Source: Podospora pseudocomata (lineage: Eukaryota > Ascomycota > Sordariomycetes > Sordariales > Podosporaceae). Taken from it: 64,000 nucleotides of DNA. The stretch covers positions 3,906,001 to 3,970,000 of the forward strand of contig NC_085890.1 in assembly GCF_035222375.1 (NCBI RefSeq). Reading direction: 5' to 3'. The position numbers and the translations under genes were made by a program. Under the pieces are notes generated by a model. That model did no database searches, was not told where the DNA came from, and was given only the letters and a program-made list of their open reading frames with translations. Shown here piece by piece: positions 23,442 through 35,648 of the stretch (its first letter is position 1; every line of letters begins with the position of its first letter).

Positions 23442-24194
23442 AACGACAGGGGTATGTATCGCAATTGGTAGCAGATAGTCTCACAGACGCCCGCGAGCAG
23501 TATGATTCTTTATGGCAATGTGCTGACTTTTGATGGCTTTGTTTTGGTCTTATTCACGAGTATTGATATCTCGAAGGCATCACATGCTAGAGGAAACATC
23601 GCCCGATACGTCTCTCATCTCATGTATGCCCCTGCGCACAGTGCAACATCAAGTCTTCAGAGCCCTGCCGGCATGGTCCATGCAGCCCGGACCTCCCCCG
23701 CAGCGTGACAAAGCCGGCATCGGGCATACCCGCCCGGGATTGTATCGCGGAGGCAGTGTTCATCCGTGCTTATCAGTCCCTGGCTTATCAGGCTAAGGTG
23801 GTACGGTAGTGATGGATAAGGTACACGAAAGAGCTTCGGCCGATGCGACTATCGCTTGGACCGACAGCAGACAGCCAATCCCAGATGCAGCTACAACCAT
23901 CTACATCCTAAAGTAGCCTTGCCGAGGTAGTGACTAGATCGGACTGTACATCAGCATACTGGGGATACAGTAGATAGCATCAAGAATGAGGCAATATCGG
24001 ACTAGGATACGTGGACTGGCCACTGTGTTGAAGAAGTGATATCAAAACTGTCTTCCATCACGACACTCCTCAAGAAATGGATCTTTAACAACATCACTCA
24101 ACTGATATCTCAACGACAGACACATTCTACCTATCTAGGTATTCAACATTTACGCAACCAACACAGTATTCGTTGTTGAGACCGAGCCATCGCA
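23442..24194. promoter_or_regulatory. Divergent promoter region, O-methyltransferase / PKS
   Basis: No gene. It holds TCGGCCGA at 23836, about midway (395 bp from the O-MT ATG and 352 bp from the PKS ATG). Confidence 0.6.
23836..23843. promoter_or_regulatory. TCGGCCGA site 4
   Basis: Lies between the divergent O-MT and PKS genes, within a 14-mer identical to that around site 1. Confidence 0.65.
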
Positions 24195-27100
24195 ATGGCC
24201 TCCAATTCAGAACCCCAACGCGAGCAACATGAGCCAGTTGCCATTGTCGGCATGGGTATGCCCAATACCATTTTCTTCTACCCCTTCAAGCCACCCATAG
24301 AGAAAAGAAGGCCCTGCTAATCCTTCAACCAACGTATAGGATGCCGTTGGCCCGGCGGTAGCCACACTTCAGAACAGTTCTGGAACTTCCTCTGCAACAA
24401 GGTCGATGGCTGGAAAGAGTTTGACGACCCACGCTTCTCCTCCAAAGGCTTCCACCACCCAAACTCCGACCGCCCAGGAGGCTTTGCCATGAAGGGGGCA
24501 TTCCTGGGTCGGGATGATGCTAGGCTGTTTGATCACAGCTTCTTTGGGATGACCCAACTAGAGGTGGAGACAATGGACCCTTCACAGAGAAAGCTGCTCG
24601 AGTGTGCTTATGAAGCCATTGAGAGTGCTGGCGAGTCGCTCGAGAGTATATCTGGGAAACGGACTGGTGTTTTTGTTGGCAACTTCTGCCTTGAGTAAGG
24701 ATTTGACTTTTACCTTCCACGCTATAAGATACTAGACTGACTAGAATGAAGCCATTGGACACTGCAGTCACGAGACTGGGATAATCCGAGACCGTATGCC
24801 TTTGTGGGAGCAGGCACCAGCATTCTTGCCAACAGAATCAGTTACATCTTTAATCTCCAGGGACCAAGGTATGATCCACTGACCCACGCAATCTTGTGGT
24901 CTATTGCTAACATATTACTGCAACAGCTTGACCATTGACACAGCGTGTTCGAGCTCCATGTATGCCGTCCACTGTGCTGTCAACGCTATCCGTGCCGGAG
25001 ATTGTGACTCTGCTATCGTGGCTGCAGGCAACTGGATAGCAGACCCTACGGTCCAAATAGCCCTCGATAAGCTTGGTGCTTTGTCTGCGTCGTCGAGATG
25101 CCACACCTTTGATGCCAGAGCCGAAGGCTATGCACGTGGAGAGGGGTGGGGAGCCATCTACCTGAAGAGACCCTCGACCGCTTTGGCGGATAACTCGCCT
25201 ATCCGAGCTTTTATTCGAGGCAGTGCTGTGAACTCTAATGGTAGGACTGGTGGAATCACGAGGCCCAGTGCTCTCGGCCAAGAGACGGTGATTCGTGAAG
25301 CATATCGCAATGCTGGTGGCCTTCCGTTCAAGGACACCAGTTATTTCGAATGCCATGGAACAGGCACTTATGTGGGAGATCCAATCGAAGTGTAAGGATG
25401 ATCTTCCAAACCATGAATTGTGTTGGTTGCTAACAGAATATTGCAAAAACAGTGCGGCCGTGGGCAGGGTCTTTGCCTCGGTGCGAGAGCCAAGGGACCC
25501 ACTCCTTGTCGGATCAGTCAAGAGCAACGTGGGACACGGAGAAGGTGCAAGTGCTCTGGCGTCCATCATGAAAGTGGTGCTGGCTCTGGAGCGCGGTGCG
25601 ATTCCGCCCGTTTACGACCTCCAGACACGCAACCCCAACATCGACTTTGACGCCGCCAATGTGCAGCCCGTCACGGAAGTTACACCGTGGCCCGAGGGAA
25701 AGATCCGACGTGCGTCTATCAACTCATTCGGATACGGTGGTGCCAATGCGCATTGCATCATCGACCATGTCACCAACGTCTGGCCGGATTATGTCGCTCC
25801 TGGCGTTTTCAACAAGAGCAGGGCGGTGACCAGCGGTCATACCAACGGCCATGCCAATGGGCATACAAACGGATCGACAAACGGTCACACAAATGGCAAT
25901 GGCAATGGCACGTCAAATGGCCATCAGAACGGTTCTGTCCAACACAGTCCCGTCGTCAAGATCAAGACGACTGCCGTGCCCGGGGCCAGCACTCGCCAAT
26001 CTGTTCTGCTGCCTCTCTCAGCGCACAATGAACAATCCCTCAAGCTCAACATCGAAGCCTTGGCCAAGGCTATTGACCAGTTCCCCTTGGCAGATGTCGC
26101 ATACACACTCGGTAACCGTCGGTCTAAATTCGCCCAGCGATCCTTTGCCATTGTGGACAAGGATAATGTCGCCAACGACCTTCTCAGTGTAATCGACAAG
26201 AAGCCGACCAGAGCTCCGCTGCATACCGCCAGTCTTGGATTTATCTTCACTGGACAGGGTGCTCAGTGGCATGCTATGGGGTCGGACCTTTTCCAGTACC
26301 GCATCTTCCAAAACACCATCCAGCATCTTGACCATGTCCTCGGCACGCTCTCCAACGTCCCTGCGTGGTCGTTGTACGACATTCTCTCTGGAAACTGCGA
26401 TCCCTCCTTGATCCAAACCGCCGAGGTCTCACAAGCTGCCTGCACGGCTGTTCAAGTCGCCCTTGTCGACCTTCTTGCTTCCTGGTCTATCCGTCCTTCA
26501 GGTGTGGCTGGGCACTCATCTGGAGAGATCGCTGCTGCCTATGCTTCTGGTCGGATCACTGCTGCCGAGGCCATAGTCGCTGCTTATCTCCGAGGCCAGG
26601 CTGTCTCCAGAAACAAGCAAACAGGTGCCATGTTGGCTGTCGGGCTTGGATTCGATGACGTTGTCAAATACCTCGACGGCAAAGAGGACGAGGTCAAGGT
26701 GGCTGCCATCAACTCCCCTGGTAGCGTGACCCTATCCGGAGAGGAGCCCACCGTCGACAGCATTTCGGCGGCCATGACAGCGGATAGTGTGTTTAACCGG
26801 AAGCTCAAGACCGGTGGCAATGCCTATCACTCACACCACATGATCCCCATCGGCCGTGAGTATGTCGAGCTCTTGACTGAGGGGACCGAGCACCTTCGTA
26901 AACTTGGCCTGGCCTCGTCCGATGATGCCGCCCGCTACCAGCCCACACTCTGGGTCTCCTCCGTAACTCCCGCGAAGAGCACATCCGGTCTCGGCAGTGA
27001 TGATCTCGCTTCCTACTGGAGAGCCAACCTCGAGTCCCCAGTTCGTTTCTCAGAAGCGGTGGCAGGTCTGGTGCAGAACGCCGAGGGGGTTCCTATCCAC

Positions 27101-30100
27101 GCTCTCGTCGAGATTGGACCTCATCCTGCGCTCAAAAGCCCTCTTGAGCAGATCCTGAAGGCAGCGGGTGTCAAGAATGTTGCGTATGCTGGGTCGACAC
27201 TGAAGCGAGGAGAAGGCGCTCAGACATCGATGCTGCAACTTGCTGGCTCGCTCTTCGCTCTGAACAGTGAAGTGAACATTGCGGCCGTGAACGCGGTTGA
27301 ATCTTCCCACGATGGGAAGGGAGATCTGGAGCATGGAGTTACCTGTGTTGACCTACCACCGTACCGGTATACCTACGGTGGTCTCAACTACCACGAGAGT
27401 CGGGCAAGCAAGGAGTATCGCTACCGATCTATTCTCCGACACGATCTTCTTGGATCCAAGATTGCGGGCAATGCCAAACTTCGACCACAGTGGCGAAACA
27501 TTCTTCGTCTCAAGGACGTTCCCTGGCTCGGTGACCACAGGCTCTTACCTGATGCCGTTCTGCCTGGTGCAGGGTATCTGGCCATGGCCATCGAGGCTAT
27601 TGCCCGTATTCACAACGAGCTGCCTTCCAATCCCCCCATCGAAGGCTTTGTGCTCGCCGACGTATCCATAAAGAAGAGTTTGGTCATTCCAGAAGACGAT
27701 TACGGCGTTGAAGTCTTGACCAGCTTGGAACTTGTTGACGCGCAGACACCAGCGTGGGCCACCTTTTCCATCAGCTCCGTGGGCAGAGAAAGCGAAGAGT
27801 GGATGGAACACTGCACTGGTAGAATCAAGGTCGCTCTTGAGGGCTCAGATGACTCCGTGGAGAAGACTGCTGTTGCGCCCTCCACCCCAAGGGCTCTTGA
27901 TGGGCGGGTTTGGTATGAGAAGTTTGCCGAAATTGGTCTCGGTTACGGAGAGACCTTTCATCCAATCTCTCATATCCGCAGTGATCCCACATCCAACGTC
28001 GCAGTGGCAACCCTCAACTTGCGGTCCACAGCCGGGCTTATCAAGGGTGGGGAGTCGGCCTATCCCTTGCACCCTGCTTCCCTTGATGGTGCCATTCAGT
28101 TGGGTCTGATCGCCTGCCACGCCGGCCGTTCTGAGGACGCCACCACGGCATTCGTGCCGGTCCAGCTTCCCCGGCTCTATCTGTCGAACAATATCAATGA
28201 CTTGGCCGGAGACAAGTGCACCGTCGTGGCCCATGGCGAAAAGCGTGGTATTCGTGGTGCTCATCTTGACTTGCAGTTGCTCGGGCCTAATGGTGAAGTG
28301 ATGCTTGATGCCGAGGGTCTTCGGTGCATCAGCTATTCCAGTGCAGCCAAGACCACCGAGGACAGAACCTTTAGCAGCCCCTTCACTCGGCTGGTATGGA
28401 GGCCTGACATCCGCACTCTGCGCAATGGTCGCGCTCGCGAGATGTACCCTCCCCCAAGGGATAACGTCAAGAAGGCACCATCGTGGGGTATCACCAACAA
28501 ACTAGCCCACTTTGTCGTTTACAGCATGTACATGATGTACGGCACGCTCCCTGAGGATGACATGCCTAAGCCCTCAGGGGATGTTGGTCATTTCTTCGAC
28601 TGGATCAAGCGAAAGGGACAAAACGACAACTCTGAACTCATGCAAGAAGCTCGGGAATATGCTAAGCAAGGTCTTCTTCTCAACAAGATCGATGAGCTTG
28701 TCAGCGAGGCCCCGGATGTCATTGAAGTTCAGGCTGCCAAGTTGCTCCATGACAGCATGGCCGACATTCTCTTTGAGCGCAGGACTGGTATTGATGTGCT
28801 CATCAGTGAAGGTCTCCTGACCCCATTGTACAAGGAGGGTCTCCTCATGACGGGTATCTATCCTCAACTTCACAATGTTCTCGCTGGTGTTGCTCATAGC
28901 AACAGCCATCTGCGTGTTTTGGAGATTGGTGGAGGTACAGGTGGCGCCACCCGGATTGCCATGAAGGCCTTCAATGGACCGAATGGTATCAAGTCTTACA
29001 AGGACTACACCTTCACCGACATCTCGGCCGGATTCTTGTCCGGAGCCCGCGAATCCATGGCCGACTTGCGGGATGTCAACTTTTCCGTGTTTGACATTGA
29101 GGTTGACCCTGTTGAGCAAGGATATGTTGAGAAGAGTTATGATCTTATCATCGCCTGTCAGGTGCTTCACGCCACCTCCAACATGAAGAGGACTTTGACC
29201 AACTGCCGAAGGCTTCTCAAGCCTGGCGGACAACTCGTTCTTGTTGAGACGACGGAGAACTTTATCGTTCCAGGTGTGGTGGTCGGTACCTTTACGGGCT
29301 ACTGGAGCGGTATCCCTGACGGTCGAGTGGATGCGCCTTTCCAAAGCCTTGCATCTTGGGACCGGACTCTCAAAGAAGCTGGGTTTCAGGGGCTAGATGT
29401 TGTCTTGGACGACTTCCCCGAGCCTCACAACACAACGTCCGTCATTCTCTCTACTGTACCACCAGAGGAGTTTCCTGTCTCTGGAGAGGGCACTGTTCAT
29501 GTTCTTCATTCGGGCAGCGAGGCACCTGCACTTCTTCAACACCTTGCTCAGGAGTTCCAAGGCCGCGGCATTACTGTCAAGCCCGGCACCTTTGACTGCA
29601 TAGGCGAGCTTCCCTCAGAGTCTCGTGTGGTGGCCCTCTTCGACGATGGGCATCTCCTTCTCAACGCAAGCGAGGAGGACTTCAGCAGGTTTCAGCAACT
29701 GGTCAGGCAGTCGTCAAGTCTGGTGGCGATCACGAGCTCTGGAGTAGCCAAGGGGCTGAATCCAGATGCTGCTGTCATTCCGGGACTGCTCCGTGTGCTC
29801 CAGAACGAAAATCCCGGGGCTCAGTACATGTCTGTTGACATTGCGACCGACAATTTCACCATCGAAGCGGCAGAGGACCAGCAACACTTTGCCAAGTGCA
29901 TCGCCGACTATGAGTCTGAGCTTTATGGCGCTACTCGGTCTCCGCCGCTGGACGACATTGAAGGCAACCCCAAGGATCGTGAGCTTTCCTGGCAAGACGG
30001 TTACTTTTCCGTCAGCCGTCATGTCCCTGATACAGGGTTCCACTCCCAGCATGGCCTGGATAGCAGGAAGTTCAAACCTGATACCATGCCTCTGGGCAGC

Positions 30101-32347
30101 CAGGGTGCGGTGAAGGCGACATTTGAGACTCCTGGTGTGATCAACTCATTGTGCTTCGAGCCATACAAGGAGATTCTTCAGCCTCTCCCAGCTGGCTTCA
30201 TTGATGTTGCTGTTGCAGCTGTCGGTCTCAATGCTCGAGACCTCGACACTTGGACGGGTCGTTTGGACAGCGATCACTTTTCTTCAGAGTACTCGGGCGT
30301 CATCACTGCAGTCGGTGCCAACGTTGACGGCCTGAACGTCGGCGATCGTGTGTGTGGTTTGGGCAAAGGCCAGTTCGGAACTGCCACCCGCGTACCGGCT
30401 GCCTTTGCAAGCAAGGTTGAAGATGGAGATGATCTCATTCAGATGGCGTCCTTGCCGCTGTCTTCTGTGACAGCGGTCTATGTGCTGGATCACGTTGCTC
30501 ATATTCGCAAAGGCCGGTCGATTTTGGTTCAGTCTGGTGCAAAAGATGTCGGACTTGCACTCATCTCTCTTGCCAATGCTAAGGGCGCTCATGTCTTCGC
30601 TACTGCAGAGACCAAAGAAGAAGCCAGGTTCATTGTTGAGAAATGCGGCTTGCTCGAGTCTCATGTCTTGGTTGGAGCCACAAGCCTGGCTGCTCTTCAA
30701 CATGCGGCTCAGCTGACAGCTAGAGGAAAGTTCGACGTCATTGTCAGCACTGCATCGAGAGGCCATTACCTGGATTCGTATCTGCAGGTCTTGTCGTCAG
30801 TAGGTCATTTGGTGGAGCTGGATCCTCAGGCTGTCGACTCGACACAGTCTACCAGCATCAAAGCTTCCTATAGCTCAGTCGACATCTTTTCTGCTGTCGA
30901 GTCGGACCCAGAGCTTTGCCAGGAGCTCATGCAGGCTGCCAATGAGTACTATCGTCAAGGCATCGTCACTCTTCCTCCCAATGTGACGACCACCGATATC
31001 TCTCAACTCTCGACTGTCATTGGCGGTTTCAACAACCTCATTGGCAAGCTGGTGGTGAGATTTGACAACCCAAGCAGTTGGGTGCGAATGATTCCCGCTG
31101 CACCAGCTGTCACATTTGATCCTGATGCTGCCTACGTCATCACTGGCGCTCTCGGAGGTCTTGGTCAGTCTCTTGTTCGCTGGATGGGTGACAGAGGTGC
31201 CCGGCATCTGGTTCTTCTTTCTCGTCGTGATATCTCGACTGTGCCTGATGCTCAAAAACTGGTCAACACTCTCGCCAAGCGCGACATCCACGTCGAGTCT
31301 TTTGTGTGCGATGTGAGCAGCAAGGAGCAGGTCGACACTGTGATTCAACAAATCTCGGCTGAACGTCCCATCAAAGGTGTTGTTCACGCGGCGGTCTCCT
31401 ATCTGGACCTCACCTTTGACAAACTCTCGGCATCAAGATGGAATGACGGTCTCTCAGCCAAGGTCCAAGGAACCAAGAATCTCCATGAGGCCACCTTGCC
31501 CATGCCGCTCGACTTCTTCGTCATGACCACCTCGGCCTTGTCTGTTTTTGCGTTTGCCACACAGGGTGCCTATACCGCTGCCAACAACTTCCAAGATGCA
31601 TTTGCTCGGTATCGACGCAACCTCGGTCTCCCTGCCTCGACGGCCTCTTTCAGTTTGATCAAAGAGGTCACAGAAGTCGGCACCAGCGACCTCACGGTAG
31701 ACCTCTTTGAGCGCAACAAGACCCTCACCTTGACAGAGTCGCAGTTCCTGACCATGTTTGAGCCAGCATTCCTCAACAACACGACACACACAACTGCTGG
31801 AGCGGCGGCCTGGTCTGGTAAGGACGATGATCCGTTGTCGGCAGCCAATGTGCACACCTACCTGGACCCAGCAGCCTTGATGACCAAGAAGCGACAAGAC
31901 ACCTCATCCTCCCAGGCAACACCAAAGTGGTACACCGATGCCCGCATCTCCCTCATGATGCGCGCCTTCCTTGATGCCCAACATCACGAGTCAGCCAGCT
32001 CCGGCGCGGCTCTTGATACAGAAGGATCAAAGAACACGCCTGCCTCAATTAGAAGGAACTTTGAGGCGGCGGTTGCGGGCGGTGACAAGGCTTCCACAGT
32101 GGAGTTTGTAGAGGATGCGATTACTCGCGTGGTGGCGGACATGTTGTTTGTTGATGTGGAGGGTATTGACCCGGCCAAGTCGGTGGCGGACTTGGGAGTG
32201 GATAGTCTGATTGCGGCGGAGTTGAGGAACTGGTTTTTGCAGGCGTTGGGGACCAGTATTAGTATGCTTGATTTGTTGGATCCGAGTGTGAGCATTAGTT
32301 CGAGGGCGGAGGGGATTACTGAGAAGGCGATTGAGGTGAAGGGGTGA
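24195..32347 (+). CDS. Highly reducing type I polyketide synthase
   Basis: Five exons: 24195-24255, 24340-24694, 24752-24868, 24927-25391 and 25453-32347, 2630 aa, all phases consistent. Domains in order: KS (Cys in DTACSS about residue 185, His in ECHGTGT about 319, His in KSNVGH about 360); a 40-residue Asn/Gly/His/Thr linker (about 459-497); AT (TGQGAQ, GHSSGE about 686); DH (His in DHRLLPD about 1024, Asp in HPASLDGAIQ about 1209); C-methyltransferase (EIGGGTGG about 1490); ER (about 1885-2199); KR (TGALGGLG about 2230, Tyr in GAYTAANN about 2372); ACP (GVDSLIA about 2581). No TE or reductase domain follows, so release needs lactonisation or another enzyme. The ER loop reads SGAKDVG where GGVG is expected, so it may be inactive. 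Builds a methylated, partly reduced chain in the cytosol. Confidence 0.97.
25828..25945 (+). repeat. Asn-Gly-(His/Thr) coding minisatellite between KS and AT
   Basis: A run of imperfect 12 bp units (AACGGNCAYACC-like) encodes HTNG/HANG/STNG-type tetrapeptides. It lies in the flexible KS-AT linker, so length changes should be tolerated. Confidence 0.8.
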
Positions 32348-32537
32348 AGGGGATGAGTTTGGGGATGGCGTTTTGGGGTGATACAGGGTTGGGGCGTTTG
32401 GTCTGCGATTTACCTTGAGGCGTTAATCCTTTTAGCATGATTGAATGATTAGATTGATACATGTTTTCACCAGGTGCTTGATTCTTCTATGCCACACACC
32501 TAGGTACCTATAGAGCATTCTGCCATGCTTTTAACTT

Positions 32538-35287
32538 CTACTTCTGATTCGAAACCCTGCAATCTCCCCAATTCCATGTTACTGATTCACTCGCAACCAT
32601 GCCAACTATCTTCCTATCCGCTGTGTTTTGGGCTGACATGTCCTGCGTCAGGATCATCAACCCGTCAATTCTGGAACCGCGCTTAGAGCTCAGAGGGACC
32701 CTCAAGAGAACTCTTTTTCGCCACGCGGCTTCGAGGCGCATTTTCCGATCCTTCATCACGCAAAGCTGTTGCTGGCTGAATTTATTGTTCCCCCGGGTGC
32801 CATCTTCACACCATTTCAAGGTTTCATTCGCCAGTTCCAAGGCCCTGGCGGTTTGGCCATCCAGGTCGAGATAATAGACGAGATGGTCGGCCGCCAGAAG
32901 CATCTCGGAATGGTCAAGGCCCAGAACATCCACACCTGTTTGTAAAACATGGTGCAGAAGATCGAGTCCTTCTTCTCCTGTGTCCGGCCCTTCCATCAGG
33001 CTACTGGCCAGGTTACTCTGGCACTCCAAAACGAGTAGATCTTTGTTCCCGACCTGCTTCCCGGTCTTTTGGCAAACCTCGCGCCATAACAATATTGCCC
33101 CGGCCAGGTTTCCCGTTTCCTGCAGGATGTATGCTAGACTTGCCTTGTACTGCAGTGTATCCGTGTGATGCCTGCCAAGTACACGTTCACTCCTCTTGAC
33201 CACGTCCGTCTGCATGACCACTGATCGATCTCTTTTGCAGGTGGTTACTAGTGCTGTGGCAAGGTGACTTTGGCTGCGCATGATATTCGGGTGGTCCTGT
33301 CCCAGAATATCCATACGCACTCTGAGCAAGTTCTCACCCAACTCAACCCCGTCGCCTACGTTTAGTTTTCGTACTCCGAGCAGCCATACTACCAAATCCA
33401 TGGTAGACATTGTTTCCACATGACCCTCACCAAAGTGTTCTTTTTCCAGTGTCAAGCATTGTTGAAAGCAAGCTGTCCCTTCGTTGTAACCACCATTTAC
33501 GACGTGATAGTATCCAACGTGGGTAAAGAAGCCGGGATCGTTCAATATCAATCTCTCTCCGTAAGCCAGCAGAGCTGCTCGTACACTTGTAGTTGAGAAT
33601 AAGATCTACATGTGGCAAGAGTGATTGACTCAGTGTCCACCATTCGACATTAGAAACCTCCAGCCCTTTGGGAAAGCGCCGCTTAATTGAACGAAGAGCC
33701 GCGAATGCCCAGTTGTTCTCTTCATCAAGGCCGTCTGTTTTGAGCCACCACCTCGTGGCAATCTGGACCAAACGATGGGTGCTCAGGGTCTGCCTCGGTG
33801 GGTTGCCGTGGATATTAACCAAAGAATAAGCGCGTAGAATAGCCAACGCCTCCCTGGCATCATCTTCCGTGATTGTCTCTGCTTTCAGGCTGCCTTGATC
33901 ATCACGGTAGTCGTAGTCAACATCCTGTACAAGTATAACATGAATGCTCTGGTTTTGAAAGAAGCTCACAAGGTAGAGCAATTTGGCGGCGTGCGGATTT
34001 TGTTTGGCGACTGCCCTGAACGAGATAGACCAGATTTTGGCGACTGACACAAGAGACTCCTCCTGACGTCCGTGATCTGTGAAGTCAAATGACAGGAGCT
34101 TGAGCTGCGTAGTATTGCTGCCGTGGTATTCCTCTAGATACTCGCCGATGGTTATCTCACGCGTCGAAATATATGCCAGCGCTTGGGTCAGTGCTAAGGG
34201 AATGTGCTCTAACGCTTCGACCAACTTTCTTATCACCTCATCATCCTGTGGGAGCCCTTCTTCCATTCGTGTTTTGACCAGTTTTGGGATTTTGATGAAG
34301 GCTCTCGGACTCGAATTGGTCACCCGCCTTGCAATGTCTTGTGATCTTGTTGTTGAAGAGCAACCTGCCGCGAGGCTTTCGCGGAATGCAACCCCATAGT
34401 GTCTTGTCACTGGAGACGTGGTCCTGGAAGAGGCTCTTTGGGTCGTCGACATTGTCAATGACCATGATCCAGGGGGTTTTGTATTGGTATTGTAGCCAGT
34501 CATGCACAATCATGACTTTGTCGCTGGTCGAGTCGCTCCGTTCAGTCAAACCGCAGTGGTTTGCAATGAGAGTAAATGACTCCTGGAGCCTGGTCGCTGT
34601 GGCGGCGTGGATCCAGAATACCGAAAGCTTTCCCCCCGCCCTGCAACAGTATTCCAACGCAATTTGGGATTTCCCGATACCCCCAAGACCACAAAGGGCA
34701 GCTTTGGGTTGGCTGCCCTCTTTGCCAGTGAACGCTTGGTCGAGATTTTCAACGATGGAATCTTTACCGACGAACGATGGATTTCGATCAAATGGAACGA
34801 GCCAGAAGGGATTTGAGTTGTTGTCATCGGGTGACGATTTTGACTCCCCAGAACCAATGAGCCAGACGACATGATGAAACTCCGGAACGTTGATGTGTTG
34901 CTTGATTACAGATTCAAGAGTGTCGATCTTTTTGTCGAGGACCAAGCTCACAAATGCCTTCTTCGTTTTCAGCCATCTGGAATCGGTGACCGACGGGAGA
35001 GCTTTCTCTAGCAATGCACTCAGCTCATCAGCTGCCTGAGAACACTCCTTGATGACAAGAACGAGACTAGCTGCCGTGGGAGGTTAAAAAACACCAGCGA
35101 TGGCCGGGTCCTTGATTTTATCCAGTCCGCTCACAATGAGCGGGAGTTTCGCCTTGGCATGACGGAATGCTCGCGGGATTTCATCGAGGATGCCATGGAA
35201 GTCAGAGAGGCCTTTTATTGTTTTGGAACCCACTTCAATGAACTGGACAATCGCAGCTGCCAGGCCGACGGCTATCACTGGATCCAT
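32538..35287 (-). pseudogene. Decayed NB-ARC/TPR STAND (NLR-like) gene
   Basis: The layout is N-terminal NACHT_N-like helices (MDPVIAVGLAAAIVQFIEVG; EIPRAFRHAKAKLPLIV), an NB-ARC ATPase (Walker A GLGGIGKS near 34680; Walker B-like WIMVIDNVDD near 34460), a winged-helix region, and kinesin-light-chain-type TPRs of about 42 residues. Fungal proteins of this build sense non-self and trigger cell death. As written the gene is broken. An in-frame TAA stands at 35084-35086, with the same frame resuming directly after it. Two single-base frame changes lie near 34370 and 33570. The 24 bp between a GT and an AG around the stop is too short for a usual fungal intron. It sits between PKS and exporter, with no TCGGCCGA upstream. 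Assembly error remains possible. Confidence 0.8.
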
Positions 35288-35648
35288 GTGTGTCAATGAA
35301 AAGATGATGACTGGAAGTTAAGTGTAGCTGCCAGGCCCAATGACCCTTCCCCCCCCCCCCTCCCCACCCTTCATCTGGAGGGGATTTCTAACACAAAACC
35401 TCCTCCAATCAGGTATATTGACGCTGATTACGTACCCTATCTTCCTGTAGAACCTTCGCTCCGGACTGTGACACTCTTTGTCTTCCATAGGTACCTAGTA
35501 ATATTTCGGTACCACAGAAAAGGTCCTTCCTTGTGGCAAGTGTAGGTCTTCAATTATACATGTATTCTTGTTACTTTGCGCTTTATAATCAGTATCTATC
35601 ACCTAAATGACTTATTTCCAAACACGCCTTACCGCTCGCATGGTCAAT
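35288..35648. other. Intergenic; no gene seen
   Basis: 5' flank of the STAND relic and 3' flank of the exporter gene. It contains a C-homopolymer near 35350. Confidence 0.5.

Noticed and set aside
25828-25945. Regular repeats resembling a CRISPR array
   Set aside because: It is an in-frame coding minisatellite in a eukaryotic PKS without spacers.
24195-32347. PKS as a PKS-NRPS hybrid
   Set aside because: The frame ends right after the ACP (GVDSLIA); no condensation or adenylation domain follows.
35074-35097. 24 bp GT...AG segment as an intron removing the stop in the STAND gene
   Set aside because: Too short for a spliceosomal intron in this group; a nonsense change is simpler.
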